This document shows, piece after piece, positions 44,863 through 54,316 of a DNA stretch of 64,000 nt (position 1 is the stretch's first letter; each line of letters starts with the position of its first letter). The notes under the pieces are model-generated. The model searched no databases and was not told where the DNA came from. It was given only the letters and a program-made list of their open reading frames with translations. Position numbers and translations under genes: made by a program. The DNA is from PALSA-612 sp963776735 (GTDB taxonomy: Bacteria > Actinomycetota > Thermoleophilia > Gaiellales > Gaiellaceae), in contig CAVZNV010000018.1 of assembly GCA_963776735.1 (NCBI GenBank), positions 1-64,000 on the forward strand, read 5' to 3'.

Positions 44863-45294
44863 TTGGCGTTAGGGGGTCTGTCCACCCCGGCATTTAGGCT
44901 TCGTCGTGCATATGGAGACGGTGACATTCCTTCTGATCTGACTGAGGCCGAGGCCCTCGCGGAGTTGCGCGCGGACGTCGTGGTGTTCGCCGTCCCGGAG
45001 CCTCCCCGACAGGTGTCCTGGGGGATGCGTCACGCGCTGGATCTGGGAAAGACCGGCGAAGCCGCACGAAGGCACGCGCAGCGGATCGGCGCGTGGGAGC
45101 GCGAGGCCGGTATCTACAGGCCCGGCCCGCAGGCGCGGCCGATGGTCTGTCAGGTCGTCCGCCGCACGCAGCCGCGGCATCCTCGAGGGCGCCGTCGCGC
45201 CTCGTCGTGCCGCTCCCGGTCGCCTGGCCGAAAACCTCCGCAAGACCCTGACGACGATGACGTAATTCGCTGCGCCCTCCGGGGTGCGGCATGA
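44863..45294 (+). CDS. Hypothetical protein, start uncertain
   Basis: The frame is open from TTG 44863 (143 aa) and its stop overlaps the next ATG by 4 bp. A helical middle (VSWGMRHALDLGKTGEAARRHAQRIGAWER) precedes a basic C-terminus ending DPDDDDV. No better start is visible. Function unknown. Confidence 0.45.
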   Translation: MALGGLSTPAFRLRRAYGDGDIPSDLTEAEALAELRADVVVFAVPEPPRQVSWGMRHALDLGKTGEAARRHAQRIGAWEREAGIYRPGPQARPMVCQVVRRTQPRHPRGRRRASSCRSRSPGRKPPQDPDDDDVIRCALRGAA

Positions 45295-45569
45295 CGGCGC
45301 TGCAGGACCGCCTCCGTGCGCTCGCGGAGGACGTCGGTCGCCTACGTCGCCTCACGGACGCGGACACGTATGGCGCGTTCATTCTCGAACGGGCGGCCGG
45401 GCACCTCGAGACGATCGACAACATTCTCTCGCCGACCGCGGGCCAACTCGTCCACGACCTGAAGGCGTTCGGCGTCGACGAGGACGAGGCTGTCGCCGAG
45501 GCCCTCGCCGAAGTCGACGCGCGAGCCCGCGCTCTCCATCTTCTTCTGGATGACGGGGCGATCGTGTGA
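45291..45569 (+). CDS. Small helical protein
   Basis: 92 aa, predicted all-helical (LQDRLRALAEDVGRLRRL; DEDEAVAEALAEVDARARALHLLL). Overlaps its neighbours by 4 bp on each side. Unknown function; part of the small-gene operon of element 2. Confidence 0.55.
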   Translation: MTALQDRLRALAEDVGRLRRLTDADTYGAFILERAAGHLETIDNILSPTAGQLVHDLKAFGVDEDEAVAEALAEVDARARALHLLLDDGAIV

Positions 45570-45754
45570 ACGCGCCAGCCCTCGTCATCCGGATGGAGCT
45601 CGAGGAGTTCCCGGTGATCCTCGTCCAGGCGGACAGCTTCGAGGACGAGCTGCGGCTCCGCAGGTGGCTTCGCCGAGCGCGTGCGTTTGACTCGCTCCGG
45701 GAGCAGCTCGAGGACGTTCTCGACCGGCTCGACGGGCTCGAGGAAGCGGCGTGA
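45566..45754 (+). CDS. Small protein homologous to one in element 1
   Basis: 62 aa from GTG 45566. APALVIRMELEE...ADSFEDELRLRRWLRRAR aligns without internal gaps in its core to the element 1 protein at 28166-28387. Unknown function; an element-associated family. Confidence 0.65.
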   Translation: MNAPALVIRMELEEFPVILVQADSFEDELRLRRWLRRARAFDSLREQLEDVLDRLDGLEEAA

Positions 45755-45969
45755 GGGACCTGTCGACGGTCGAGGCGAATCCCTGGCACGAGCAGGGGCG
45801 GCCCGTTGTGCTTCCTCGACGGAAGTACAAGCCGAAGCGGCCGGCGCTCTTCAATGCTTGGTGGCGCGACCTGGCGACCGGGGCGAGGACGCGGGCGACC
45901 CGCGACGAGTTACGGGAGGCGTATCGGCTCTACGCCGTCCACCGCGATATCCGGGAGCAGCGGGCGTGA
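45751..45969 (+). CDS. Small basic hypothetical protein
   Basis: 72 aa from GTG 45751 (GTGA overlap). Aromatic and basic (RKYKPKRPALFNAWWRDLATG). No known domain; possibly nucleic-acid binding. Confidence 0.5.
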   Translation: MRDLSTVEANPWHEQGRPVVLPRRKYKPKRPALFNAWWRDLATGARTRATRDELREAYRLYAVHRDIREQRA

Positions 45970-46205
45970 CTCCGCAGGCGCGATCGGCGCTCGAGGCGGC
46001 GTGGCTGAGAGTGCTACGCGGCCGCCACCCCGACGTCCGCTGGGCTCTCATCCGGGAACGGGAACGAGGCGAGCGGGACGCGATAGCCACGGCGGGGCAG
46101 GCCCTCGGGCGCTTCGCCGCGCCAGAGCACGAGCGCGCGAGTGCCGACAGGGACGTTCGCGCCTGTGCGACGGACGAAGACAGCGTCGAGGGAGGACGTC
46201 AGTAG
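45966..46205 (+). CDS. Hypothetical protein antisense to the recombinase 3' end
   Basis: 79 aa from GTG 45966, overlapping the previous stop by 4 bp. The beginning (VTPQARSALEAAWLRVLRGRHPDVRW) looks like a genuine small phage protein, but from 46014 it lies antisense to the recombinase gene. Its C-terminal part may simply reflect the recombinase complement. Confidence 0.35.
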   Translation: MTPQARSALEAAWLRVLRGRHPDVRWALIRERERGERDAIATAGQALGRFAAPEHERASADRDVRACATDEDSVEGGRQ

Positions 46206-47510
46206 CGTGCGCTTTTCCGAGACCGTCAGCCCTGGCCATGCGTCCGTAAGTCCGCCCGGCGTGAGCGGGACGGCTGCGCTCAGCGAGTTGTGCTGGCGTG
46301 CCTCAGAGAGCTTCTCCTGCGCCGCGTCGACCGCGGCGGCGCGGAGTTCGGCGGCGCGCTGGTACCTCGCTTCTCCGACCGTCTCGCGGAGCGCCGTGTC
46401 TGACAAGAACACGTCGAGCTCGTGTTCGGCGGCTTCGACCTCGCGGAGCGCCGCGTCAACGGCCACGCTCGCGTCCATCGCCTCGGCAAGCGGCCCGTTC
46501 GGACCAACCGCGTCGAGGAAGAGCGCTTCGACGTGGGGATCGAGCACGCGGGCGAGCACGCTTGAGGGCGCGGGGCACTTCCCGGCCGAGTGGCGGCCGC
46601 GGCAGCGGTACAGCCCGAGGCGTTCCCCGTTCCGGCCACGCATCGAGTCCGGCTTCATGAGGTACCGGCAGCCGGCGCAGCGGACGAGCCCGGCGAGCAG
46701 CAACCCGTCGCCAGCGCGTGGGGTAGAGACGTGACGCGAGCCCTGCGCTGCCTCCCATTCGGCACGCGGCACGAGCGGCTCGTGCGCGCCGTCGTTCACC
46801 GTGCCGCCGCTCCGCGCCTGCCCCAGGTAGACGGGGTTTCGGATGATCTTGGCAACCGCCGAAGGCGTCCAGGCGCCGTTTCCGTACGGCCCGCGCACGC
46901 CGGACGAGTCGAGGAACCGCGCGAGCGCCGTCCAACCCTCACCGCGCGCACGGCGCTGGAAAAGCTCTCTGACGACGTGAGCGGCTGCGAGGTCGGGCTC
47001 GAGGCGTCTGTCTTCGCGCTTCCGGTAGCCGGTAGGCGTCCGACTCGCGACGTGAATCCCACGCCCGACCGCCTCGGCCTGTGCGAGTTGCCAGCCCGCG
47101 CGCCGCTGGTCGAGTTCCCATTCCGCGACGGCGCCGAGGATGTTCCCGACGAGCGCGCCGCCGGGCGTCTTCAGGTCGAGGCCGTGGTCGACCGCAACCA
47201 GCGTCCAGCCTTCGTCCTTTGCTTGAGAGACCAAGTGTGCGAGCCCGGAGAGGGAGCGGGCGAGCCTGTCGAGTTTCGCGGCGATGATCCCGTCCGTCTC
47301 ACCGTCGCGGCACCGCTGGAGCGCCCGGTCGAGGCCCTCGCGCTGGAGCGTGCCGCCGGACACGTCGAGATCCTCGTGCCACTCCGCGATCGTGGCGCCG
47401 CGCGCTTTCGCGTACGCGGTGATCGTGTCTCGCTGGAGCTTCGGAGAGATGAAGCCTTCGCCCGCACGGCCTGCCACGCGGGACACCCGGATGTATCCGT
47501 CAAGTCTCAT
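46014..47510 (-). CDS. Large serine recombinase (integrase) of element 2
   Basis: 498 aa. Catalytic domain with nucleophile Ser10 (YIRVSRV) and AAKLDRLARSLSGL; recombinase domain (TPTGYRKREDRRL...RNPVYLGQARSG); zinc ribbon (LVRCAGCRYLMKPD...YRCRGRHSAGKCPAP); coiled-coil (VEAAEHELDVFL...RAAAVDAAQEKL); C-terminal tail. Complete large serine integrase, lying directly beside its att site. ATG 47510 preferred to a GTG inside the attP arm. Confidence 0.95.
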   Translation of the reverse strand: MRLDGYIRVSRVAGRAGEGFISPKLQRDTITAYAKARGATIAEWHEDLDVSGGTLQREGLDRALQRCRDGETDGIIAAKLDRLARSLSGLAHLVSQAKDEGWTLVAVDHGLDLKTPGGALVGNILGAVAEWELDQRRAGWQLAQAEAVGRGIHVASRTPTGYRKREDRRLEPDLAAAHVVRELFQRRARGEGWTALARFLDSSGVRGPYGNGAWTPSAVAKIIRNPVYLGQARSGGTVNDGAHEPLVPRAEWEAAQGSRHVSTPRAGDGLLLAGLVRCAGCRYLMKPDSMRGRNGERLGLYRCRGRHSAGKCPAPSSVLARVLDPHVEALFLDAVGPNGPLAEAMDASVAVDAALREVEAAEHELDVFLSDTALRETVGEARYQRAAELRAAAVDAAQEKLSEARQHNSLSAAVPLTPGGLTDAWPGLTVSEKRTLLTSSLDAVFVRRTGANVPVGTRALVLWRGEAPEGLPRRGYRVPLASFPFPDESPADVGVAAA

Positions 47511-47511
47511 G

Positions 47512-47535
47512 TAGGACACTCTAAACCATCTACTC
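47512..47535 (+). other. attR of element 2
   Basis: TAGGACACT (47512-47520), 12 bp, core CTC (47533-47535). To the right comEC resumes in frame as A-V-S-G-Q-N. Confidence 0.75.
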
Positions 47536-48267
47536 GCCGTGTCGGGTCAGAACGTCGCCCTCGTGGCCGGCGGCGCGCTGCTCCTCGCCTGGCTCGCGGG
47601 CATTCCGCGCCTCCTCGGCGAGCTCGGAGCGTTGGCCGCGATCGGAGCGTACGTGCTCGCCGTCGGGGCGCAACCGTCGGTCGTCAGGGCCGGAATCGCA
47701 GGAGCGCTCGGCTCGATCTCCTGGCTGCTCGCCCGCGAGCGTGATCGCTGGTGGTTCCTGCTTGTCGGAGCTCTGGTGCTGCTCGCCTGGAACCCGTACA
47801 CGCTGCTGGACGCCGGGTTTCAGCTGTCGTTCGCAGCCGTGACCGCGATCTTCCTGCTCGCGCCGCGGCTCGGCAGGGCGCTCGAGGGCTATCCGTTCCC
47901 GCAGCAGGCGGCGGGGTTCCTCGCAATCTCGACGGCCTGCGGTCTCGCAACCGCGCCGATCCTCTGGCTTCAGTTCCATGCCGTCCCGCTGCTCGCCGTT
48001 CCCGCCAACGCGCTCGCCGCGCCCGTGGTCGGGCCGATGCTGGGCCTCGCTCTCACGGCCGCGGCCGTCCATCCGATCGCGCCGTCCGCTGCGGCCGCCC
48101 TGACATGGCTCGCCGGTTGGTGCGCGGCATACCTCGCGTTCTGCGCCAGGCTGATCGGCGGCCTTCCGTTCGCCCAGATCACGTCCGGCTGGGCCGCTGC
48201 CCTGATCGGCGTCTGCGCCGCCCTGGCCGGAACCTATGCTTGGAGGCGATGCCGGAGCAGAGCCTGA
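47533..48267 (+). pseudogene. comEC: comEC 3' part
   Basis: Encodes LAVSGQNVALVAGGALLLAW and the remaining Competence-domain helices, including GAQPSVVRAGIAG and LDAGFQLSFAAV. It has no proper start. Joined to 38239-38961 it makes a 484-aa ComEC. The reconstructed protein stops after the membrane domain and lacks the C-terminal metallo-beta-lactamase nuclease-like domain of Bacillus ComEC. The end overlaps holA by 19 bp. Confidence 0.92.
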
Positions 48268-49241
48268 AACCCGTCTACCTCATCTCCGGTACCGACCGGC
48301 CCAAGGTCGCGCGCGCGGTCGAGCGGCTGCGGTCGCACTTCGATCCGGACGCGGTCGAACGGCTTTTCGCAACCGATGCGACCGGCGAGGACGCCGTCGC
48401 TGCCTGCAACGCTCTCGGGCTGTTCGGCGGCGGCGGTCGGCTCGTCGTGGTCGAGGGCGTCGACCGCTGGAAGGCCGACGACGCGAAGGCGATCGCCGCC
48501 TATCTGAAGTCGCCCACGCCGGAAACGGTGCTCGCCCTCGTCGGCGACGAGTTGAAGAAGGAGTCGCCGCTCGTCAAGTCGTGCGGAAAGGACGCCGACG
48601 TCCTCGTCTACGACACGCCGCGTCGCAACCTGTCCGCCTGGGTCGCCGAGCAGTTCTCCCGTGCGGGCGCGAAGGCGCAGCCGGAGGCGTGCCGTCTGCT
48701 CGTCGATCTCGTCGGCGACGATCTCTTCGACCTGTCGAGCGAGGTCGACAAGCTGGCCACCTGGGCAGGCGGAGACGAGATCCGGGAGTCCGACGTCGAG
48801 GCGCTCGTCGCCGGGCGCGCCGAGACGCCGCCGTGGACGCTCACCGACGCGTGGGGCCGGCGCGACCCGGCGGGCGTGCTCGTAGCCTGCGAGCGAGTCC
48901 TGACTCGCGGCGACAAGACGGTGAGCGGCCTCGTCTGGCAGCTGGCCGACCACGTCGCGCTCGTACGCGCCTGCGCCGGCTTCGCGCGCGACGGCGTGCC
49001 CGTCGCCGAGGCAGCGAAGCGGCTTCGCAAGAAGGAGTACCCGGTGCGGAAGGCCTACGCCCAGGCCGAGGCGTTCAGCGGTGCCGAGCTGGACGCGGCC
49101 GTCACGAAGCTCGCCGACCTGGACGCGGCGGTCAAGGGCGGATCGAGGCTCCCTGACGACCTCGAGCTCGAGCGGACGCTCGTCGAGATCACGAAGACGC
49201 GCGCCGGTGCGGGTCGGCCTACTGCGGCCGCGAGGCGCTAG
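48249..49241 (+). CDS. holA: DNA polymerase III subunit delta
   Basis: 330 aa clamp-loader subunit that opens the sliding clamp. AAA+-like N-terminus with KPVYLISGTDRPKVARAVERL, a degenerate ATP site (no Walker A, as usual for delta), and the C-terminal collar helices. comEA-comEC-holA-rpsT is a widely conserved order. Start overlaps comEC and the end overlaps convergent rpsT by 4 bp. Confidence 0.92.
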   Translation: MPEQSLKPVYLISGTDRPKVARAVERLRSHFDPDAVERLFATDATGEDAVAACNALGLFGGGGRLVVVEGVDRWKADDAKAIAAYLKSPTPETVLALVGDELKKESPLVKSCGKDADVLVYDTPRRNLSAWVAEQFSRAGAKAQPEACRLLVDLVGDDLFDLSSEVDKLATWAGGDEIRESDVEALVAGRAETPPWTLTDAWGRRDPAGVLVACERVLTRGDKTVSGLVWQLADHVALVRACAGFARDGVPVAEAAKRLRKKEYPVRKAYAQAEAFSGAELDAAVTKLADLDAAVKGGSRLPDDLELERTLVEITKTRAGAGRPTAAARR

Positions 49242-49510
49242 GCGTTCGCGCGGTCACCGGCGACGAGGCTGGCAGCCTGCGCCTTCTTCCGCGCCGCCGT
49301 GTTCCGGTGCAGGGCACCGCAGCTCGCTGCCCGGTCGATGTAACGGACGAGCGCGGCGTACTCGGAGGCGACCTTCTCCGCGTCGCCATCCTCGACCGCC
49401 TCACGGAGACGCCGGGTGAGCGTCTTGACCGTCGAGCGGTAGCGCAGGTTCTCGAGCCGCTGGCGGGCGGCACTGCGGACGCGCTTCTTCTGCTGGCGGA
49501 TGTTCGGCAT
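49238..49510 (-). CDS. rpsT: 30S ribosomal protein S20
   Basis: 90 aa, all-helical and basic: MPNIRQQKKRVRSAARQRLENLRYRSTVKTL and the C-terminal HRNTAARKKAQAASL are S20 signatures. ATG 49510 is the correct start; a longer frame upstream is not conserved. Binds 16S rRNA in early assembly. Confidence 0.95.
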   Translation of the reverse strand: MPNIRQQKKRVRSAARQRLENLRYRSTVKTLTRRLREAVEDGDAEKVASEYAALVRYIDRAASCGALHRNTAARKKAQAASLVAGDRANA

Positions 49511-49535
49511 TCGTTCCTTCTCGAGGCGTGAAAAC

Positions 49536-49553
49536 GCCCGCGCTACCGCGGGC
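49536..49553. promoter_or_regulatory. Hairpin in the rpsT leader
   Basis: GCCCGCG-ctac-CGCGGGC, perfect 7-bp stem, overlapping an alternative hairpin GGCGT-gaaa-ACGCC (49525-49538). Upstream of rpsT on the minus strand, so it may regulate S20 translation; it also separates rpsT from divergent murJ. Confidence 0.4.
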
Positions 49554-49585
49554 AGAGACGATCGTAGCAAACCGGCCGCAGCCCT

Positions 49586-51217
49586 ATGCTCTTCCACGGT
49601 GATCCGGCCGTGGTGACATCGAAGGCATCACGGGGCGGCGGCCGGGGCGAAGCTGCGGAGCACCACCGCAAGCGGCTCGTCCGCTCGACCGCGATCTTCG
49701 GAGCCGCGACGGGCGCGTCGCGGATTCTCGGACTCGTTCGCGAGGTCGTCGCCGCCTACTACTTCGGCACGAAGGGCCGGATCAACGCCTTCACGGTTGC
49801 GTACCAGGTCCCGAACCTGATCCGTGCGCTCGTCGCCGACGCGGCCCTGTCGTCCGCGTTCGTGCCGGTCTTCACCGAGCTACTCGAGAAGGGCGACCGC
49901 AAGCGCGCCTGGCGTGTCGCGTCGTCGGTCTTCTTCCTGATGCTCCTCGGGCTAGGCGCACTGACGGCGCTCTGCATCCTCTTCGCGCCGCTGATCATCG
50001 CCCCGTTCGGCAATCCCGGCGGCGACAAGGAGCTCGCGGTCACGCTCACGCGCATCCTCTTCCCGACCGTCGTGCTCCTCGGCGTGTCGGGGGTGATCGT
50101 CGGGATCCTCAACAGCTACGACGAGTTCACCGTGCCGGCGCTCGCGCCGATCGCGTGGAACATCGCGATCATCGCCGGGCTCGTGATCGGCGTCCCGCGA
50201 GCGAACTCGATCGACACGAAGCTCTACGTGTACGCCGTCTCGATCCTGATCGGGACGGTGATCCAGGTATTGCTCCCGGTTCCCTGGTTGCGCGGGCTCG
50301 ACGGGCGGCTCCGGGTCGTGGTCGACTGGCGCGACCCGGCCGTGAAGCAGGTGTTCGTCCTCATGGTCCCGGTGACCCTCGGGCTCGGCCTGATCAACTT
50401 CAACGCGATCGTCGACTCGCTCTTCGCCTCGCGTCTGATCGATCCCGAGCAGGCGCCGACGGCGATCGACAAGGCGTTCCGCATCTACATGCTCCCGCAG
50501 GGGATCTTCTCCGTCGCGGTCGCCACGATTCTCTTTCCGACCCTGGCGCGCCTGGCGGCACGCAACGACATGCCTGCATTTCGGACGACGTCGGCGAGCG
50601 GTCTGCGCCTGATCGGCTTCCTGCTCTTCCCGGCCAGCGCGGCGACGGCAGCCCTCGCGACCCCGCTCGTCCGGCTCATCTACCAGCACGGCGCGTTCAC
50701 GCCCGACCAGACGAAGGTCGTCGCGCAGTGCCTCGCCGCGTTCGCGCTCGGCCTCACGTTCAACGGCTACATGCTGATGCTCAACCGCTCGTTCTTCAGC
50801 CTGCAGTCGCCGTGGGTGCCGACGACCGTCGCGCTCCTCAACCTCGGGCTCAACGCCGTGCTCGACGCGGTCTTCTACCGCTTCGGCACCTGGGGCATCC
50901 CACTGTCGACCTCGGTGGTGAACATCGCCGGGACGGTTGCGCTCCTCTGGTTCCTGCGACGGCGGATCGGCCGTATCGAGCTCAGGGAGACCACCCGTTC
51001 GACGGTGCTCGTGCTGGTCGCATCGGCCGCGCTTGCCGTCGTCTCACATGAGGTGTGGGCGGCTCTCGACTCCGCGCTCGGCAGGGCGGTCGGCGCGGAG
51101 ATCGTCTCGCTCCTCGTCGCGCTCGTCGCCGGCGCCGCGACCTACCTCGGCGTGTGCCTGCTCCTCGGCGTGCGCGAGCTCAGGCCGCTGCTCTCGGTCG
51201 GCGGCGGCGACCGGTAA
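49586..51217 (+). CDS. murJ: Lipid II flippase MurJ (MviN)
   Basis: 543 aa with about 14 transmembrane helices. ATGASRILGLVREVVAAYYFGTKG at the N-terminus, RALVADAALSSAFVPVFTE and QGIFSVAVATILFPTLARLA are MurJ signatures with the functional Arg residues. Flips peptidoglycan precursor across the membrane. GTG codons at 49610/49613 are possible alternative starts. Confidence 0.93.
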   Translation: MLFHGDPAVVTSKASRGGGRGEAAEHHRKRLVRSTAIFGAATGASRILGLVREVVAAYYFGTKGRINAFTVAYQVPNLIRALVADAALSSAFVPVFTELLEKGDRKRAWRVASSVFFLMLLGLGALTALCILFAPLIIAPFGNPGGDKELAVTLTRILFPTVVLLGVSGVIVGILNSYDEFTVPALAPIAWNIAIIAGLVIGVPRANSIDTKLYVYAVSILIGTVIQVLLPVPWLRGLDGRLRVVVDWRDPAVKQVFVLMVPVTLGLGLINFNAIVDSLFASRLIDPEQAPTAIDKAFRIYMLPQGIFSVAVATILFPTLARLAARNDMPAFRTTSASGLRLIGFLLFPASAATAALATPLVRLIYQHGAFTPDQTKVVAQCLAAFALGLTFNGYMLMLNRSFFSLQSPWVPTTVALLNLGLNAVLDAVFYRFGTWGIPLSTSVVNIAGTVALLWFLRRRIGRIELRETTRSTVLVLVASAALAVVSHEVWAALDSALGRAVGAEIVSLLVALVAGAATYLGVCLLLGVRELRPLLSVGGGDR

Positions 51218-51230
51218 CGTCGAGCGCGCC

Positions 51231-53011
<1,781 letters not shown>

Positions 53012-53012
<1 letters not shown>

Positions 53013-53191
53013 TGGCGCTCGAGCTGAAGCCCGCCTGCGAACGGTGTGGCGCGGCCCTGGCGTCCGACGGCGACGCGGAGATCTGCTCGTACGAGTGCAC
53101 GTTCTGCGTTGCCTGCGCCGTGTCGCTCGACCACGTGTGTCCGAACTGCGGCGGCGAGCTCGTCCGCCGGCCGCGGAGGAACGCGTCGTGA
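53012..53191 (+). CDS. DUF1272 small zinc-binding protein
   Basis: 59 aa from GTG 53012 (TAGTG overlap with lepA). LKPACERCGAALASD...ICSYECTFCVACA...VCPNCGGELVRRP holds four Cys pairs and matches DUF1272. Function unknown. Overlaps hemW by 4 bp. Confidence 0.85.
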
Positions 53192-54303
53192 CGGGCGTCA
53201 GGCACCTCTACGTCCACCTGCCCTTCTGCGCGCACCATTGCGGGTACTGCGATTTCGTCACGGTTGTCGGCCGCCGAGGCTCGCACGCTGCGTACGTCGG
53301 CGCGCTCCTCGCCGAGCTCGACCTCGAGCGTGATCTGCTCGGCGAGGACCTCGAGACCATCTACCTAGGAGGCGGGACGCCGACGTTCACCGAGCCGGCC
53401 GAGCTCGAGCGGTTACTGCGCGCCTTCCCACCGGCAGCCGAGGTCACGGTCGAGGCGAACCCCGAGACGGTGACGCCGGAGCTGGCCGCGCTTCTGTCGC
53501 GAAACGGTGTCAATCGTGTGTCGATCGGCGCGCAGTCGTTCCGGGCGCCGCTGCTCTCCGTGCTGGAGCGCCGTGCGCGTCCGGACGACGTCCGACGAGC
53601 CGTGCATCATGTTCGTGATGCCAGTATTGACAATATTTCGCTCGACCTCATCTACGGCATTCCCGGCCAGAGCCCCGCCGACCTCGCGCGCGACCTGGCC
53701 GAGGCGCTCGCCCTCGAGCCGCAGCACCTGTCCTGCTACGAGCTCGAGGCCAAGCCCGGGACGCGCTTCACACATACCTTCGGGGATGAGCTGGCTCGCC
53801 AGGGCGACGCGCTGGAGGGCTACTTCGAGCAGGTCGTCGACACGGTCGAGGGCGCCGGCTACCGCTGGTACGAGACGGCGAACTTCTGCCGGCGGCCCGA
53901 GGACGCAGACGGGCGCGACCTTCGCTCCCGGCACAACCTCGCCTACTGGCGCGGTCGCGACTACCTCGGGCTCGGCATCGGTGCCGTCTCGACCGTCGGC
54001 GCCGCGAGGTGGAAGAACGCGCCCAAGCTGCCGGCCTACGTCGAGTCGCTCGCGGCAGGTGAGCGGCCGCCGCGGGAACCGGAGCCGCTCGAGGCCGACG
54101 TGAAGCAGCGCGAGCGCGTCATGCTCGGGCTGAGACTCGACGAGCCGCTCGCGCTCGCCGGTCTCGAGTCGGCGCTCGACGAGCCTGCCCTGGAGCGGAT
54201 GGTCGCGCTCGGTCTTGCCGAACGGCGGAGCCACGGCTCGCTGACTCTCACGGCCCGGGGCAGGCTGCTCGGGGGCGGCGTCACGGCAGAGCTGCTCGCG
54301 TAA
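53188..54303 (+). CDS. hemW: Radical-SAM haem chaperone HemW-like
   Basis: 371 aa. CAHHCGYCDF is the HemW-type CxxxCxxC radical-SAM cluster motif; YLGGGTPT, VEANPETVTPE and SIGAQSF follow, with a C-terminal HemN-like wing (VMLGLRLDEPL). HemW-type proteins bind haem or act as chaperones; they are not coproporphyrinogen dehydrogenases. lepA-hemW-hrcA-dnaJ is a common order. Confidence 0.92.
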   Translation: MTGVRHLYVHLPFCAHHCGYCDFVTVVGRRGSHAAYVGALLAELDLERDLLGEDLETIYLGGGTPTFTEPAELERLLRAFPPAAEVTVEANPETVTPELAALLSRNGVNRVSIGAQSFRAPLLSVLERRARPDDVRRAVHHVRDASIDNISLDLIYGIPGQSPADLARDLAEALALEPQHLSCYELEAKPGTRFTHTFGDELARQGDALEGYFEQVVDTVEGAGYRWYETANFCRRPEDADGRDLRSRHNLAYWRGRDYLGLGIGAVSTVGAARWKNAPKLPAYVESLAAGERPPREPEPLEADVKQRERVMLGLRLDEPLALAGLESALDEPALERMVALGLAERRSHGSLTLTARGRLLGGGVTAELLA

Positions 54304-54316
54304 AGTGCCTGCATAC

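Larger units (their letters stand above)
38959..47535. mobile_element. Integrated phage-satellite-like element 2 in comEC (about 8.6 kb)
   Basis: Bounded by CTC at 38959-38961 and 47533-47535, the last Leu codon of comEC HLL in both flanks. It encodes a large serine recombinase at the right end, an HTH protein, HK97-type capsid protein, HNH nuclease, large terminase, a kinase-like protein and several small proteins. No portal, protease, tail or replication genes. Size and content are like phiRv1-type elements of mycobacteria, which are defective prophages or satellites. Confidence 0.85.

Noticed and set aside
24190..47535. Elements 1 and 2 as one prophage split by rearrangement
   Set aside because: Each has its own recombinase, its own distinct att core and independently restores a different gene; a single origin is not needed.
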